DNA of 64,000 bases from Fusobacterium sp. (GTDB lineage Bacteria > Fusobacteriota > Fusobacteriia > Fusobacteriales > Fusobacteriaceae), in the NCBI GenBank assembly GCA_019416865.1, contig DXWL01000007.1, positions 1 to 64,000 on the forward strand, read 5' to 3'. A model generated the notes under the pieces. That model was given only the letters and a program-made list of their open reading frames with translations, was not told the origin of the DNA and made no database searches. The number at the start of each line of letters is the position of its first letter. The stretch's first letter is position 1. A program made the translations under genes and the position numbers. Of the stretch, positions 45,974-53,029 are shown piece by piece.

Positions 45974-46657
45974 TTAGTGTCCGCAGTTGTGTTCTCCATC
46001 TTCGTGGTCGTGGTGGTGATGAGCACAAGCAGATCCCTTAGAATATAGACTTCCTTCAAGGTATACAGCTAAAACATCTTCGATATTTCCACTTGCTCCT
46101 AAAATAACTTGTCCTCCATTTCCTTTTATAAGGTCAATAGCTCTTTGTCCCATTCCTCCTGTTATAACAACATTGATATTATTTTCTGCAATAAATCTTG
46201 GGAATACTCCTGGAGCATGTTCAGGTGCTGTTAAAAATTCTTTTTTAACAATTTTTCCCTCTTCTATTGTATATACTGCAAATTTTTCACAGTGTCCAAA
46301 ATGTTCCTCAACTGTTACACCGTCATTTGTAGGGAATCCTACTCTTAATAATCCTTCTGCCATTAAAATCATCTCCTGTCCTGCATTTTTTAATTTTATT
46401 GCTTTTAAATGTAATAATCCGTCCAATATTTTTTTTCTTCCTGAATTTAGAAGCCTCTGTACAGTTCCTCTTGAAATTTTCATTATCTCTGCTGTTTCTA
46501 TCTGGCTTTTTCCCTCATAGTCGCAAAGTCTTACTGCTTCAAGCTCATCAACTTCAATCTCAGTTATTTCAACTTGGGACAAAGCTATACCAACAGGCTT
46601 AAAAATTCTTGCATTTTCTAATATTCTGCAGCATCTCTCTTTTTTAAATCTCGGCAT
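45974..46657 (-). CDS. DUF134 HTH protein fused to a NifX-like domain, His-rich tail
   Basis: 227 residues from ATG 46657, set by GGAGG; an earlier start at 46693 has none. Residues about 1-95 are a DUF134 domain with a helix-turn-helix (YEGKSQIETAEIMKISRGTVQRLL). Residues about 105-205 are a NifX-like domain (VEEHFGHCEKFAVYTIEEGK, then VITGGMGQRAIDLI). The end is CAHHHHDHEDGEHNCGH, a likely metal site. It could sense a metal or cluster and control the downstream ATPase and NifX genes. Confidence 0.82.
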   Translation of the reverse strand: MPRFKKERCCRILENARIFKPVGIALSQVEITEIEVDELEAVRLCDYEGKSQIETAEIMKISRGTVQRLLNSGRKKILDGLLHLKAIKLKNAGQEMILMAEGLLRVGFPTNDGVTVEEHFGHCEKFAVYTIEEGKIVKKEFLTAPEHAPGVFPRFIAENNINVVITGGMGQRAIDLIKGNGGQVILGASGNIEDVLAVYLEGSLYSKGSACAHHHHDHEDGEHNCGH

Positions 46658-46734
46658 AGAGTCCTCCTTGAAAATTATTCTGTGCATATGCACATTTAAA
46701 GTATACTCCTATTTATCAATTTTGTCAAACAAAA

Positions 46735-46937
46735 AAAGGGGATGTTGCAAATTTGTAAAGAATAAAATTCTCTAAGAAAAAATAGTTTCTATTTATATTG
46801 CTCACAGAAAGAAAATTCGAAACTCACTTCGTTCAAACATCGAATTTTCAGTATTCTGTTTCGCTGCATAAATTACGAAACAATTTTTAATATCGAGAAT
46901 TTTATTTTTACAATTTTAGAAATGCAACAGCCCCTTT
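46735..46937. mobile_element. MITE-like element with ~40-bp terminal inverted repeats
   Basis: The ends AAAGGGGATGTTGCA (from 46735) and, on the other strand, AAAGGGGCTGTTGCA (from 46937) continue as inverted copies to AATAAAATTCTC (46772 and 46895). The 122-base centre has nested stems: GAAAATTCGA/TCGAATTTTC (46811-46820 with 46840-46849) and GTTTCG/CGAAAC (46858-46863 with 46876-46881). It has no ORF and abuts the pepP stop. Size, inverted ends and lack of coding capacity fit a miniature inverted-repeat element; transposase and target duplication are not seen. Confidence 0.6.
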
Positions 46938-46939
46938 AA

Positions 46940-48337
46940 TTATTTTGCAAAAGCTTCAGCTCTTACATTTTCAATCTCATCAGGATATTTAGGCATAGGT
47001 TCTCCAAGTCTGATATTTCCATCTTTTGTTACAAGATAATCTCCTTCGTATCTCATTCCCCCAAATCCAATATATTTTTCAAGCTCATCATAATTTATAT
47101 ATTCAGGGAACTTATTTTCAGATTTCCATTTTACAATAAGCTCTGGGATAAAATATATTCCCGGCTCAACAGTAAATACAAATCCCTCTTCAAGAGTTCT
47201 TCCCAGTCTTAAAGAGCTAAGTCCAAACTGTTTGCTCTTCTCTTTTCCTCCATAACCTACAATCTCTTCTCCTATATTTTCCATATCGTGAACATCAAGT
47301 CCCAACATATGTCCAAGCCCGTGAGGCATAAACAAAGCATGAACCCCTTTTTCAACTACTTCTTTGGCATCTCCCTTTAATATACCTCTTTCTATCATTC
47401 CCTGTGCAAGAACTCTGCATACTTCAAGGTGAACATTCATATATGTTATTCCCGGTTTTATAAGCTCCTCTGCCTTATCAAACATTGAGATAAGCAGATT
47501 ATAAATATCTCTTTGTCTTTCTGTAAATTTTCCTGAAACAGGGTGAGTTGTTGTCATATCCCCACAATATCCGCTCTCTATTCTTGCTCCTGCATCAATA
47601 AGAAGAAGATCTCCCTCTTTTATTCTATTTCCATGATAATGGTTGTGAAGAGTTTGCCCATTGATTGTGCAGATAGTTTGGAAGGAAAAACTGCTGTTTA
47701 GTTTTCTCGCCTCTTTTTCCAAAATTGCTGCAACTTCATATTCCATCATTCCCGGTTTTATCTGTTTCATAGCAGCAAGATGCATCTCTCTTGTAACATT
47801 TACTGCCTTTTGAAGCTCTTCTATCTCTTCACTGCTTTTTATATTTCTTTGATCTGCCACAGCAAAAGAAAGTTTTTCAGAAACATATCTGTTAATATCT
47901 CTCACTGGAATATTCAGCCACTCTGAAATCTGTATCATAAGGCTGTGTCTGTATTGAGGTATAAAATGTATATCTCTCTTTTCCTCTTTAGCTTTTTTTA
48001 AAAATTCAGAAAGAGTGTCTAAATCTTTAAGATTTAAAACTCCAACTGTTTCACATTGTTCTTTTAGTGTAACCTGAGGCCCCATCCATACTATGTCGTC
48101 CATAGTCAGCTCTTTTCCAAAAATATAATCTATATCATTATCTATATCTATAATCCCAAAAAGATTTTCTCTTTTAAGTCCAAAATAATAAAGGAAAGTG
48201 GAATCTTGTACAAAAGGATATGCATTATCTGTGCAGTCCATTGGAGATAAATCATTACCACAAATAAGTATCACACCTTTTCCCACTGTTTTTTTCAATA
48301 TCTCTCTTCTTTTAATGTAAATTTCTTTTGAAAACAT
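46940..48337 (-). CDS. pepP: Xaa-Pro aminopeptidase (M24 family, aminopeptidase P type)
   Basis: Cleaves N-terminal residues before proline. An N-terminal creatinase-like domain (residues 1-150) precedes the M24 pita-bread domain. Metal ligands: LLIDAGARIESGYCGDMTTT (two Asp), FMPHGLGHMLGLDVHD (His), VFTVEPGIYF (Glu) and a last Glu in GMRYEGDYLV. Length 465. AGGGGGGAGC precedes the ATG. Confidence 0.93.
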   Translation of the reverse strand: MFSKEIYIKRREILKKTVGKGVILICGNDLSPMDCTDNAYPFVQDSTFLYYFGLKRENLFGIIDIDNDIDYIFGKELTMDDIVWMGPQVTLKEQCETVGVLNLKDLDTLSEFLKKAKEEKRDIHFIPQYRHSLMIQISEWLNIPVRDINRYVSEKLSFAVADQRNIKSSEEIEELQKAVNVTREMHLAAMKQIKPGMMEYEVAAILEKEARKLNSSFSFQTICTINGQTLHNHYHGNRIKEGDLLLIDAGARIESGYCGDMTTTHPVSGKFTERQRDIYNLLISMFDKAEELIKPGITYMNVHLEVCRVLAQGMIERGILKGDAKEVVEKGVHALFMPHGLGHMLGLDVHDMENIGEEIVGYGGKEKSKQFGLSSLRLGRTLEEGFVFTVEPGIYFIPELIVKWKSENKFPEYINYDELEKYIGFGGMRYEGDYLVTKDGNIRLGEPMPKYPDEIENVRAEAFAK

Positions 48338-48432
48338 CTTGCTCCCCCCTTTTATTAATAATTATTTTATTATTTAAGGGTATTACAAATCATGCTGAAA
48401 GTCAAATATTTTCTAAAAGATTTCCTTAAAAT

Positions 48433-48461
48433 TTGCCTATTTTTAAAAAATTATATATAAT
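48433..48461 (+). promoter_or_regulatory. Promoter of ald
   Basis: TTGCCT (48433-48438), 17-base spacer, TATAAT (48456-48461), 35 bases before the coding start. Confidence 0.7.
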
Positions 48462-48496
48462 TGTAAGTAGAATATATACAGCTTTGGAGGGATCAT

Positions 48497-49603
48497 ATGA
48501 GAATTGGTATTCCAAAAGAGATAAGGAATAATGAAAACAGAGTGGGAATGACAGCAGCAGGAGTAGGACAGCTTGTTCTTGACGGAAACGAGGTGTATGT
48601 TCAAAAAGGAGCAGGACTGGGAGCAGGAGTTCTTGATGAGGACTATATCTCCAGCGGAGCTGTGATGGTTGATACTGCTGAAGAGGTTTTTGAAAAAGCC
48701 GAACTTATAATAAAAGTAGAAAAATTTTTGAAAGAGGAGATAAAGTACATAAGACCTCATCATATTTTGTATTCATATCTTCATTTGGCAGCAGACAGAG
48801 AAACTACAGAGGAACTTATTGAATCGGGAGCTACTTGTATTGCTTACGAAACAATCGTTCTTGATGACGGATCTATACCTCTTTTAACGCCTATGTCTGA
48901 AGTGGCAGGAAGAATGGCTGTTCAGATAGGAGGTTTCTACCTTCAAAAAAATACTGGAGGAAAAGGTATTGTTTTGGGAGGAGTTCCTGGAGTGGAAAGA
49001 GGAAAGGTTGTTGTTTTAGGAGCAGGAGTGGCTGGACAAAGTGCTATAAAAGCTGCTGTGGGATTAGGAGCAGAGGTTATTGCCATTGATATTGATGTAA
49101 ATAAATTAAGATATCTTGACGATAACTACAGAAGTCAGGTTACAACTTTATACTCTACACCTAGAAATATAGAAAAGGCTGTAGAGATGGCAGACCTTTT
49201 AATAGGAACTGTTCTTATTCCAGGAGGAAAAACTCCTTGTCTGGTAACAAAAAAATATATAAAAAATATGCAGAAGGGAAGCGTTATTGTAGATGTGGCT
49301 ATTGACCAAGGAGGATGTTTTGAAACTTCAAAGGTTACTTCCCATGAAAAACCTACATATATAGTAAATGGAGTAATCCACTACTGTGTTGGAAATATGC
49401 CGGGAGCATACCCTATAACAGCTACAATTGCTCTTGAAAACGCCACACTTAAATATGCAAGAGCCATTGCAAATATGGGGCTGAGAAATGCCTGTGGAAC
49501 ATATCCTGAGCTTATCAGAGGAATAAATATTATGAATCAAAGAGTTACCTGCAGAAAAGTTGCCGACAGTCTTGGACTTGATTATGTAGGAGTAGGATTC
49601 TAA
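48497..49603 (+). CDS. ald: Alanine dehydrogenase
   Basis: Converts L-alanine to pyruvate and ammonia with NAD+. N-terminal MRIGIPKEIRNNENRVGMT is the family start. The NAD fold is marked by VVLGAGVAGQSAIKAAVGLGAEV near residue 171, and the active site HYCVGNMPGAYPITAT near 295. Length 368. TTGGAGGG precedes the ATG. Divergent from pepP. Confidence 0.95.
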   Translation: MRIGIPKEIRNNENRVGMTAAGVGQLVLDGNEVYVQKGAGLGAGVLDEDYISSGAVMVDTAEEVFEKAELIIKVEKFLKEEIKYIRPHHILYSYLHLAADRETTEELIESGATCIAYETIVLDDGSIPLLTPMSEVAGRMAVQIGGFYLQKNTGGKGIVLGGVPGVERGKVVVLGAGVAGQSAIKAAVGLGAEVIAIDIDVNKLRYLDDNYRSQVTTLYSTPRNIEKAVEMADLLIGTVLIPGGKTPCLVTKKYIKNMQKGSVIVDVAIDQGGCFETSKVTSHEKPTYIVNGVIHYCVGNMPGAYPITATIALENATLKYARAIANMGLRNACGTYPELIRGINIMNQRVTCRKVADSLGLDYVGVGF

Positions 49604-49611
49604 AAATAATA

Positions 49612-49645
49612 AAATCTCGATGTTTTTAATATCGAGATTTTTTAT
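49612..49645. terminator. Terminator between ald and the YheO-type regulator
   Basis: AAATCTCGAT, 9-base loop, ATCGAGATTT and TTTTATT. Confidence 0.88.
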
Positions 49646-49652
49646 TATTTAT

Positions 49653-50294
49653 CTAGTCTTTATTCTCTTTCTTTTCCTCTTCTTCAAATGCTTTCAGATA
49701 GTTATAAATAGTGTATCTTGAAACGTGCATTTTTTTCGCTACAGTTTGAATTCCTTTTTTCAAAGAGAATCCTCCATTATCTCTTAAATATTTTACAAGA
49801 ATCATTCTGTCCTCTTTATTCATAAGAGCTACAGGTTTTCCTACAAGTCTTACTCCATCTACAAAGATATTGTCTACCATTTTTTCTGAAGGGTTTGCTC
49901 CTATCACTTTTTCCATTTCAACCCCTGTCCTTACAAGGTTGCTAAGTACACTCTCTGCAAGGGATAATTTTGTAAAATCGTAGTTTATCCCAAAAGCATA
50001 GTGATAGTTCTTATCTTTAAAATGGACTGTTGTAGATTTGATAAGTCTTCCCTCTGCTGTTCTGCATAGGCAGTTGTAGAAATCTCTTCCTTCCATTGCC
50101 TCTTCCATTTTATATATCCCCAAAAGATTTAATTTGTCCCCTTTTTTTCTTCCTGTAACATGACCGTTAAATACTGCTGTTACAATCCCTTTCTTTTTTA
50201 AATCATGAATAATAACTTCACAGTCAGGACCAAACATAGCAGATATTCCCTCTCCCAGACTTGTTAAAAAGTTAAGTATTTCTTTCCCGCTCAT
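49653..50294 (-). CDS. YheO/DauR-type PAS and helix-turn-helix regulator
   Basis: 213 residues. The first ~120 form a YheO-type PAS-like domain (FGPDCEVIIHDLKKKGIVTA, then HFKDKNYHYAFGINYDF). The end is a helix-turn-helix (IQTVAKKMHVSRYTIYNYLK). Members such as DauR control D-amino-acid genes; it converges with ald here, so a link to amino acids is only suggested. ATG 50294 is set by GGAGG. Confidence 0.82.
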   Translation of the reverse strand: MSGKEILNFLTSLGEGISAMFGPDCEVIIHDLKKKGIVTAVFNGHVTGRKKGDKLNLLGIYKMEEAMEGRDFYNCLCRTAEGRLIKSTTVHFKDKNYHYAFGINYDFTKLSLAESVLSNLVRTGVEMEKVIGANPSEKMVDNIFVDGVRLVGKPVALMNKEDRMILVKYLRDNGGFSLKKGIQTVAKKMHVSRYTIYNYLKAFEEEEKKENKD

Positions 50295-50483
50295 ATATAT
50301 TCCTCCTACAATTATCTCTATCTTTCTATGATACAATTTCTTATAATTTTTGTCCAGTTTTAATGAAAAAAATTGTAGAATTTTTATTTTTTTTAGAATT
50401 GTTTATTTTAATATCTCTTTATTCTTTAAATAATTTGTGATAAGATATATTTATCTAAATACAATCTCAAGGAGGTTTTAGTT

Positions 50484-50693
50484 ATGAAAAAAATATTAAC
50501 AATAGAAGGAATGATGTGTAATCACTGCAGTATGCACGTAGAAAAAGCTCTTAAAGGTATTGAAGGGGTTACAGATGCAGCAGTTAACCTTCAAAATAAA
50601 ACAGCTGAAGTGTCTATGAGCAAAGATATAGCTGATGAAGTTTTTAAAAATATCATCTCTGAAGAGGGATATGAAGTAACTGATATAAAATAG
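50484..50693 (+). CDS. Heavy-metal-associated domain protein, CopZ-like
   Basis: 69 residues. A single HMA domain with the metal-binding MMCNHCSMHVEKAL (CxxC). Likely a Cu(I) chaperone. No copper ATPase gene is next to it in this window. AAGGAGG precedes the ATG. Confidence 0.88.
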   Translation: MKKILTIEGMMCNHCSMHVEKALKGIEGVTDAAVNLQNKTAEVSMSKDIADEVFKNIISEEGYEVTDIK

Positions 50694-50711
50694 TTTTGAA
50701 TTTTTTAAATT

Positions 50712-50738
50712 AGGGGAGATCAGATAATCTCCCCTTTA
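50712..50738. terminator. Terminator between the CopZ-like and NUDIX genes
   Basis: AGGGGAGAT, 6-base loop, ATCTCCCCT and TTATT. Confidence 0.85.
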
Positions 50739-51305
50739 TTAATAATACTTTTTTACTTTTTCTGTGAGCTTAGAATAGATATTATCAATAAACCATTTCT
50801 CTGTTGATTTTACTGAAATATCCTCTGTATTTATCCAATCTAAACCACTATTTTCATCAGGTTTTACAGATAGTTTTAAATTTGTATCTGCTTCCAACAG
50901 ATATGTAAGATTCAAATGAAGATGGGAGGAAACATATTTTCCTTTTTTTATATGTCCGCTTACTGTGAGAATTTCTAAAGAAAAAATATCTTCTGATAAA
51001 AATTTAATATCTTTTATTCCACTTTCCTCTTCAATCTCTTTTATTATAACTCTTTTTAAATCTGCCTCTCCGTCAGCATGACCTCCAAGCCATGCCCAAG
51101 AGTTGTATATATTATGATAGCACATCAACACTTTTTCTCTGTCAGGACTTACTATCCAAGCTGATACAGTAAGATGACATTTTTTATTATCCCTTGTTAA
51201 AATATCTTTTTCACTCTCAAAAATCTCAAGAAGAAGCTCTCTGTCTTTTTCCTCCTGCTCATTGAAAGGAATATATTTTTCAATCTCTCTTTTTAAATTT
51301 TCCAT
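50739..51305 (-). CDS. NUDIX hydrolase
   Basis: 188 residues. The Nudix box is seen as GGHADGEADLKRVIIKEIEEESGI-type spacing (pieces GGHADGEAD and KEIEEESGI) near residues 73-96. The substrate is some nucleoside diphosphate-linked compound, not readable here. GAGGT precedes the ATG. It is downstream of hsdS on the same strand, 18 bases away, so it may share that transcript. Confidence 0.87.
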   Translation of the reverse strand: MENLKREIEKYIPFNEQEEKDRELLLEIFESEKDILTRDNKKCHLTVSAWIVSPDREKVLMCYHNIYNSWAWLGGHADGEADLKRVIIKEIEEESGIKDIKFLSEDIFSLEILTVSGHIKKGKYVSSHLHLNLTYLLEADTNLKLSVKPDENSGLDWINTEDISVKSTEKWFIDNIYSKLTEKVKKYY

Positions 51306-51323
51306 ATTTTTTACCTCAAAACT

Positions 51324-52544
51324 TTATACAAACATCTGTTGTAATAAACCTTTTTTAAATTCTTTTAAGTTTTCTAATTCATCAGATATTTTTTCTATCT
51401 TAGTATCAATGGCTGATAAGAAGTTTGCTATCTTTTTTTGCTCCTCAAGACAAGAAATATAAACTTTTATTTTCCCAAGTTCTGTTTGATTTATACTTGC
51501 TTGACTTACAGCTTTATTACACAACTTTTCAAATAATTTTTTATATTTTCTTTCTGTCAAGATATAATAAAGATATTTAGAACATAGATTTTTATTAAAT
51601 ACTATTCTTAATAAATTCATTCCATGATATAAATCATAGTTTTTATCTATATAAGCAATCTTACCAATATGTTCAACACTATTAATATTACTAAATAATA
51701 AATCTCCGATATTTAATTTATGTTCATCTATATTTTTATCTGTTGTTATATATCCAACTTTTTCTAAATTTATTTTTCCACTAGAAATAGTTTCTATTCT
51801 GGTAACTTTATATCCTATTCCATCAAAGTTTTGGTTTAAAGAAATTCCATTAGAAATACTTTCTGTTAAATCTTTTAGTTTCTTCTCTTCCCATTCTGGA
51901 TAATTATTCCCATTTTCATCTTTAAATTTCAATTCTTGATTAAATATTTTCTGCATTATTCCTTTTTTATATTCATTAAATAGGTTTAATTTTTCTTCTG
52001 TAATAGATATTTTTTTATCTATATTTAAAAGAAAATCGGCTATCTTTTGCTGTTCACTAAAAATTGGTAATTTTATAATAGTATTTTTTAATGTCTGAAG
52101 TGATAAATTTTTAATAGTTGTTCCTGTCAATTCTTGAAAAAAATATGATTGTATTTTTGTAGTTTTTAATAAATTTAGCAAAAAATATTTATTACTTTCA
52201 TCTTTTAAGTTAATATACCCACAGCTCTTTCCTAAAATAACTTTTTCATAATTATAATAACCTAAATTTCCAATAGTTCCATTTATAGAAATTAAAATAG
52301 TATTATTATTTAATGAAAGTTTATATTTATTATATTCTTCTTCATCTATTTTTTTAGTTGTTTCATTAATAAAAACTTTATTATCTTTTATATTGTTACC
52401 ATTGATAAAAAAGTATTCTCCATTATCAGAATAATTTGGTGTGCTATGTATTCCATCGCCTATTTTATTACTTAATTCATTTAATTTCTTTTCTTCCCAT
52501 TCATCAGTAAATTCTTTAAATCTTAATTTAGGTACATTTCTCAT
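51324..52544 (-). CDS. hsdS: Type I restriction-modification specificity subunit
   Basis: 406 residues made of two target-recognition domains. Each half opens with a similar segment: FTDEWEEKKLNELS at residue ~12 and YPEWEEKKLKDLT near residue 216. Each half ends in a helical spacer (QQKIADFLLNIDKKI and EQKKIANFLSAIDTKI). It directs the HsdM2S methylase and the HsdR complex to a bipartite DNA site. GAAAGG precedes the ATG. It is separated from the rest of the hsd genes by 304 bases that hold the toxin-antitoxin-like module. Confidence 0.93.
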   Translation of the reverse strand: MRNVPKLRFKEFTDEWEEKKLNELSNKIGDGIHSTPNYSDNGEYFFINGNNIKDNKVFINETTKKIDEEEYNKYKLSLNNNTILISINGTIGNLGYYNYEKVILGKSCGYINLKDESNKYFLLNLLKTTKIQSYFFQELTGTTIKNLSLQTLKNTIIKLPIFSEQQKIADFLLNIDKKISITEEKLNLFNEYKKGIMQKIFNQELKFKDENGNNYPEWEEKKLKDLTESISNGISLNQNFDGIGYKVTRIETISSGKINLEKVGYITTDKNIDEHKLNIGDLLFSNINSVEHIGKIAYIDKNYDLYHGMNLLRIVFNKNLCSKYLYYILTERKYKKLFEKLCNKAVSQASINQTELGKIKVYISCLEEQKKIANFLSAIDTKIEKISDELENLKEFKKGLLQQMFV

Positions 52545-52569
52545 AATTTATCTTACCTTTCACTTTTAT

Positions 52570-52598
52570 TTGATTTTTTTTATTTAGTATGATATCAT
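52570..52598 (+). promoter_or_regulatory. Candidate promoter of the short RNA
   Basis: TTGATT (52570-52575), 17-base spacer, TATCAT (52593-52598). Transcription would begin near 52605 and meet the terminator at 52635-52669. Confidence 0.45.
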
Positions 52599-52604
52599 TT
52601 AATT

Positions 52605-52669
52605 AAGAAACACCCAGTGTGATAAGTCCAAAAGAGAGAATAGTTTTAACTATTCTCTTTTTATTTTTT
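52605..52669 (+). ncRNA. Candidate antitoxin-like short RNA with its own terminator
   Basis: About 65 nt. The 5' part has CCCAGTGTGATAA (52613-52625), the exact reverse complement of TTATCACACTGGG (52720-52732) in the leader of the small hydrophobic-peptide ORF. The 3' part is a terminator: AGAGAATAG (52635-52643), loop TTTTAA, CTATTCTCT (52650-52658), then TTTTATTTTTT. It lies on the strand opposite the hsd genes. The complementarity and terminator are visible in the sequence; that it is transcribed and acts on the peptide mRNA is inferred. Confidence 0.5.
52635..52669 (+). terminator. Terminator of the candidate short RNA
   Basis: A perfect 9-bp stem with a 6-base loop and a long T-run on the plus strand. 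No plus-strand protein gene precedes it, so it needs some short transcript to act on. Confidence 0.75.
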
Positions 52670-52673
52670 GTGT

Positions 52674-52735
52674 TATAATAACTTCGGGAAACCTTCCCTA
52701 GAAAGGAAGGCGAAGATTATTATCACACTGGGAAT
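52674..52735 (+). promoter_or_regulatory. -10 box and structured leader of the hydrophobic-peptide ORF
   Basis: TATAAT (52674-52679) is followed by a hairpin. CTTCG (52682-52686) and CCTTCC (52692-52697) face GGAAGG (52705-52710) and CGAAG (52711-52715) around a 7-base loop. The stem hides GGAAGG, the best Shine-Dalgarno present. The adjacent TTATCACACTGGG can pair with the short RNA. No good -35 box is seen. Confidence 0.5.
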
Positions 52736-52739
52736 ACTT

Positions 52740-52802
52740 ATGTTGGTTGTTTTGTTAGGCTTGATTGCTTTTGTAATCTGGTTTGACCATCTGACTAAGT
52801 AA
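52740..52802 (+). CDS. Small hydrophobic peptide, candidate type I toxin
   Basis: 20 residues from ATG: a run of Leu/Val/Ile/Gly/Phe (MLVVLLGLIAFVIW) and a polar end FDHLTK. If translation begins at the in-frame ATT 52716, which has GGAAGG 5 bases upstream, there are 28 residues and the hydrophobic run extends to about 22, enough for a full membrane helix. From the ATG the only near site is the weak GGGA that the short RNA would cover. Many type I toxins look like this, but I recognise no named family. Confidence 0.5.
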   Translation: MLVVLLGLIAFVIWFDHLTK

Positions 52803-52810
52803 AATCTTCG

Positions 52811-52845
52811 GGGTAAGGATTGGACACCCTTGCCCTTTCCCTAAA
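52811..52845 (+). terminator. Weak terminator after the hydrophobic-peptide ORF
   Basis: GGGTAAGG and CCCTTGCCC form a stem with one T-G pair, followed by TTTCCCT. The T-run is poor. The right arm is near the stop of the 56-residue gene on the other strand. Confidence 0.45.
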
Positions 52846-52848
52846 AAA

Positions 52849-53019
52849 TTATTCTTTTATTAATTTCTCTTGAAGAAATTGAGTTTTCAATTCTTCTAAC
52901 TTCAAATAAAATTTTCTTTCGTCTTCTGACTTTGAATTTTCTACCAGTTCATTTACATCAAATGATGATAGCCCTAATATATATTCATATAAATTATCAG
53001 TCTCTTTTAGTTTTTTCAT
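52849..53019 (-). CDS. Small protein in the hsd operon
   Basis: 56 residues from ATG 53019, 10 bases after the hsdM stop. It is mostly helical and charged (NELVENSKSEDERKFYLKLEELKTQF). No family recognised. The tight spacing to hsdM and normal codon use support that it is expressed. A weak AGG site overlaps the hsdM stop. It might be an accessory to the restriction system, or a control protein. Confidence 0.6.
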   Translation of the reverse strand: MKKLKETDNLYEYILGLSSFDVNELVENSKSEDERKFYLKLEELKTQFLQEKLIKE

Positions 53020-53029
53020 TTTTATTTAC

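Noticed and set aside
45496..46657. Nitrogenase cofactor genes
   Set aside because: NifX-like domains are present, but no nifHDK, nifB radical SAM or related genes accompany them, so nitrogen fixation is not supported.
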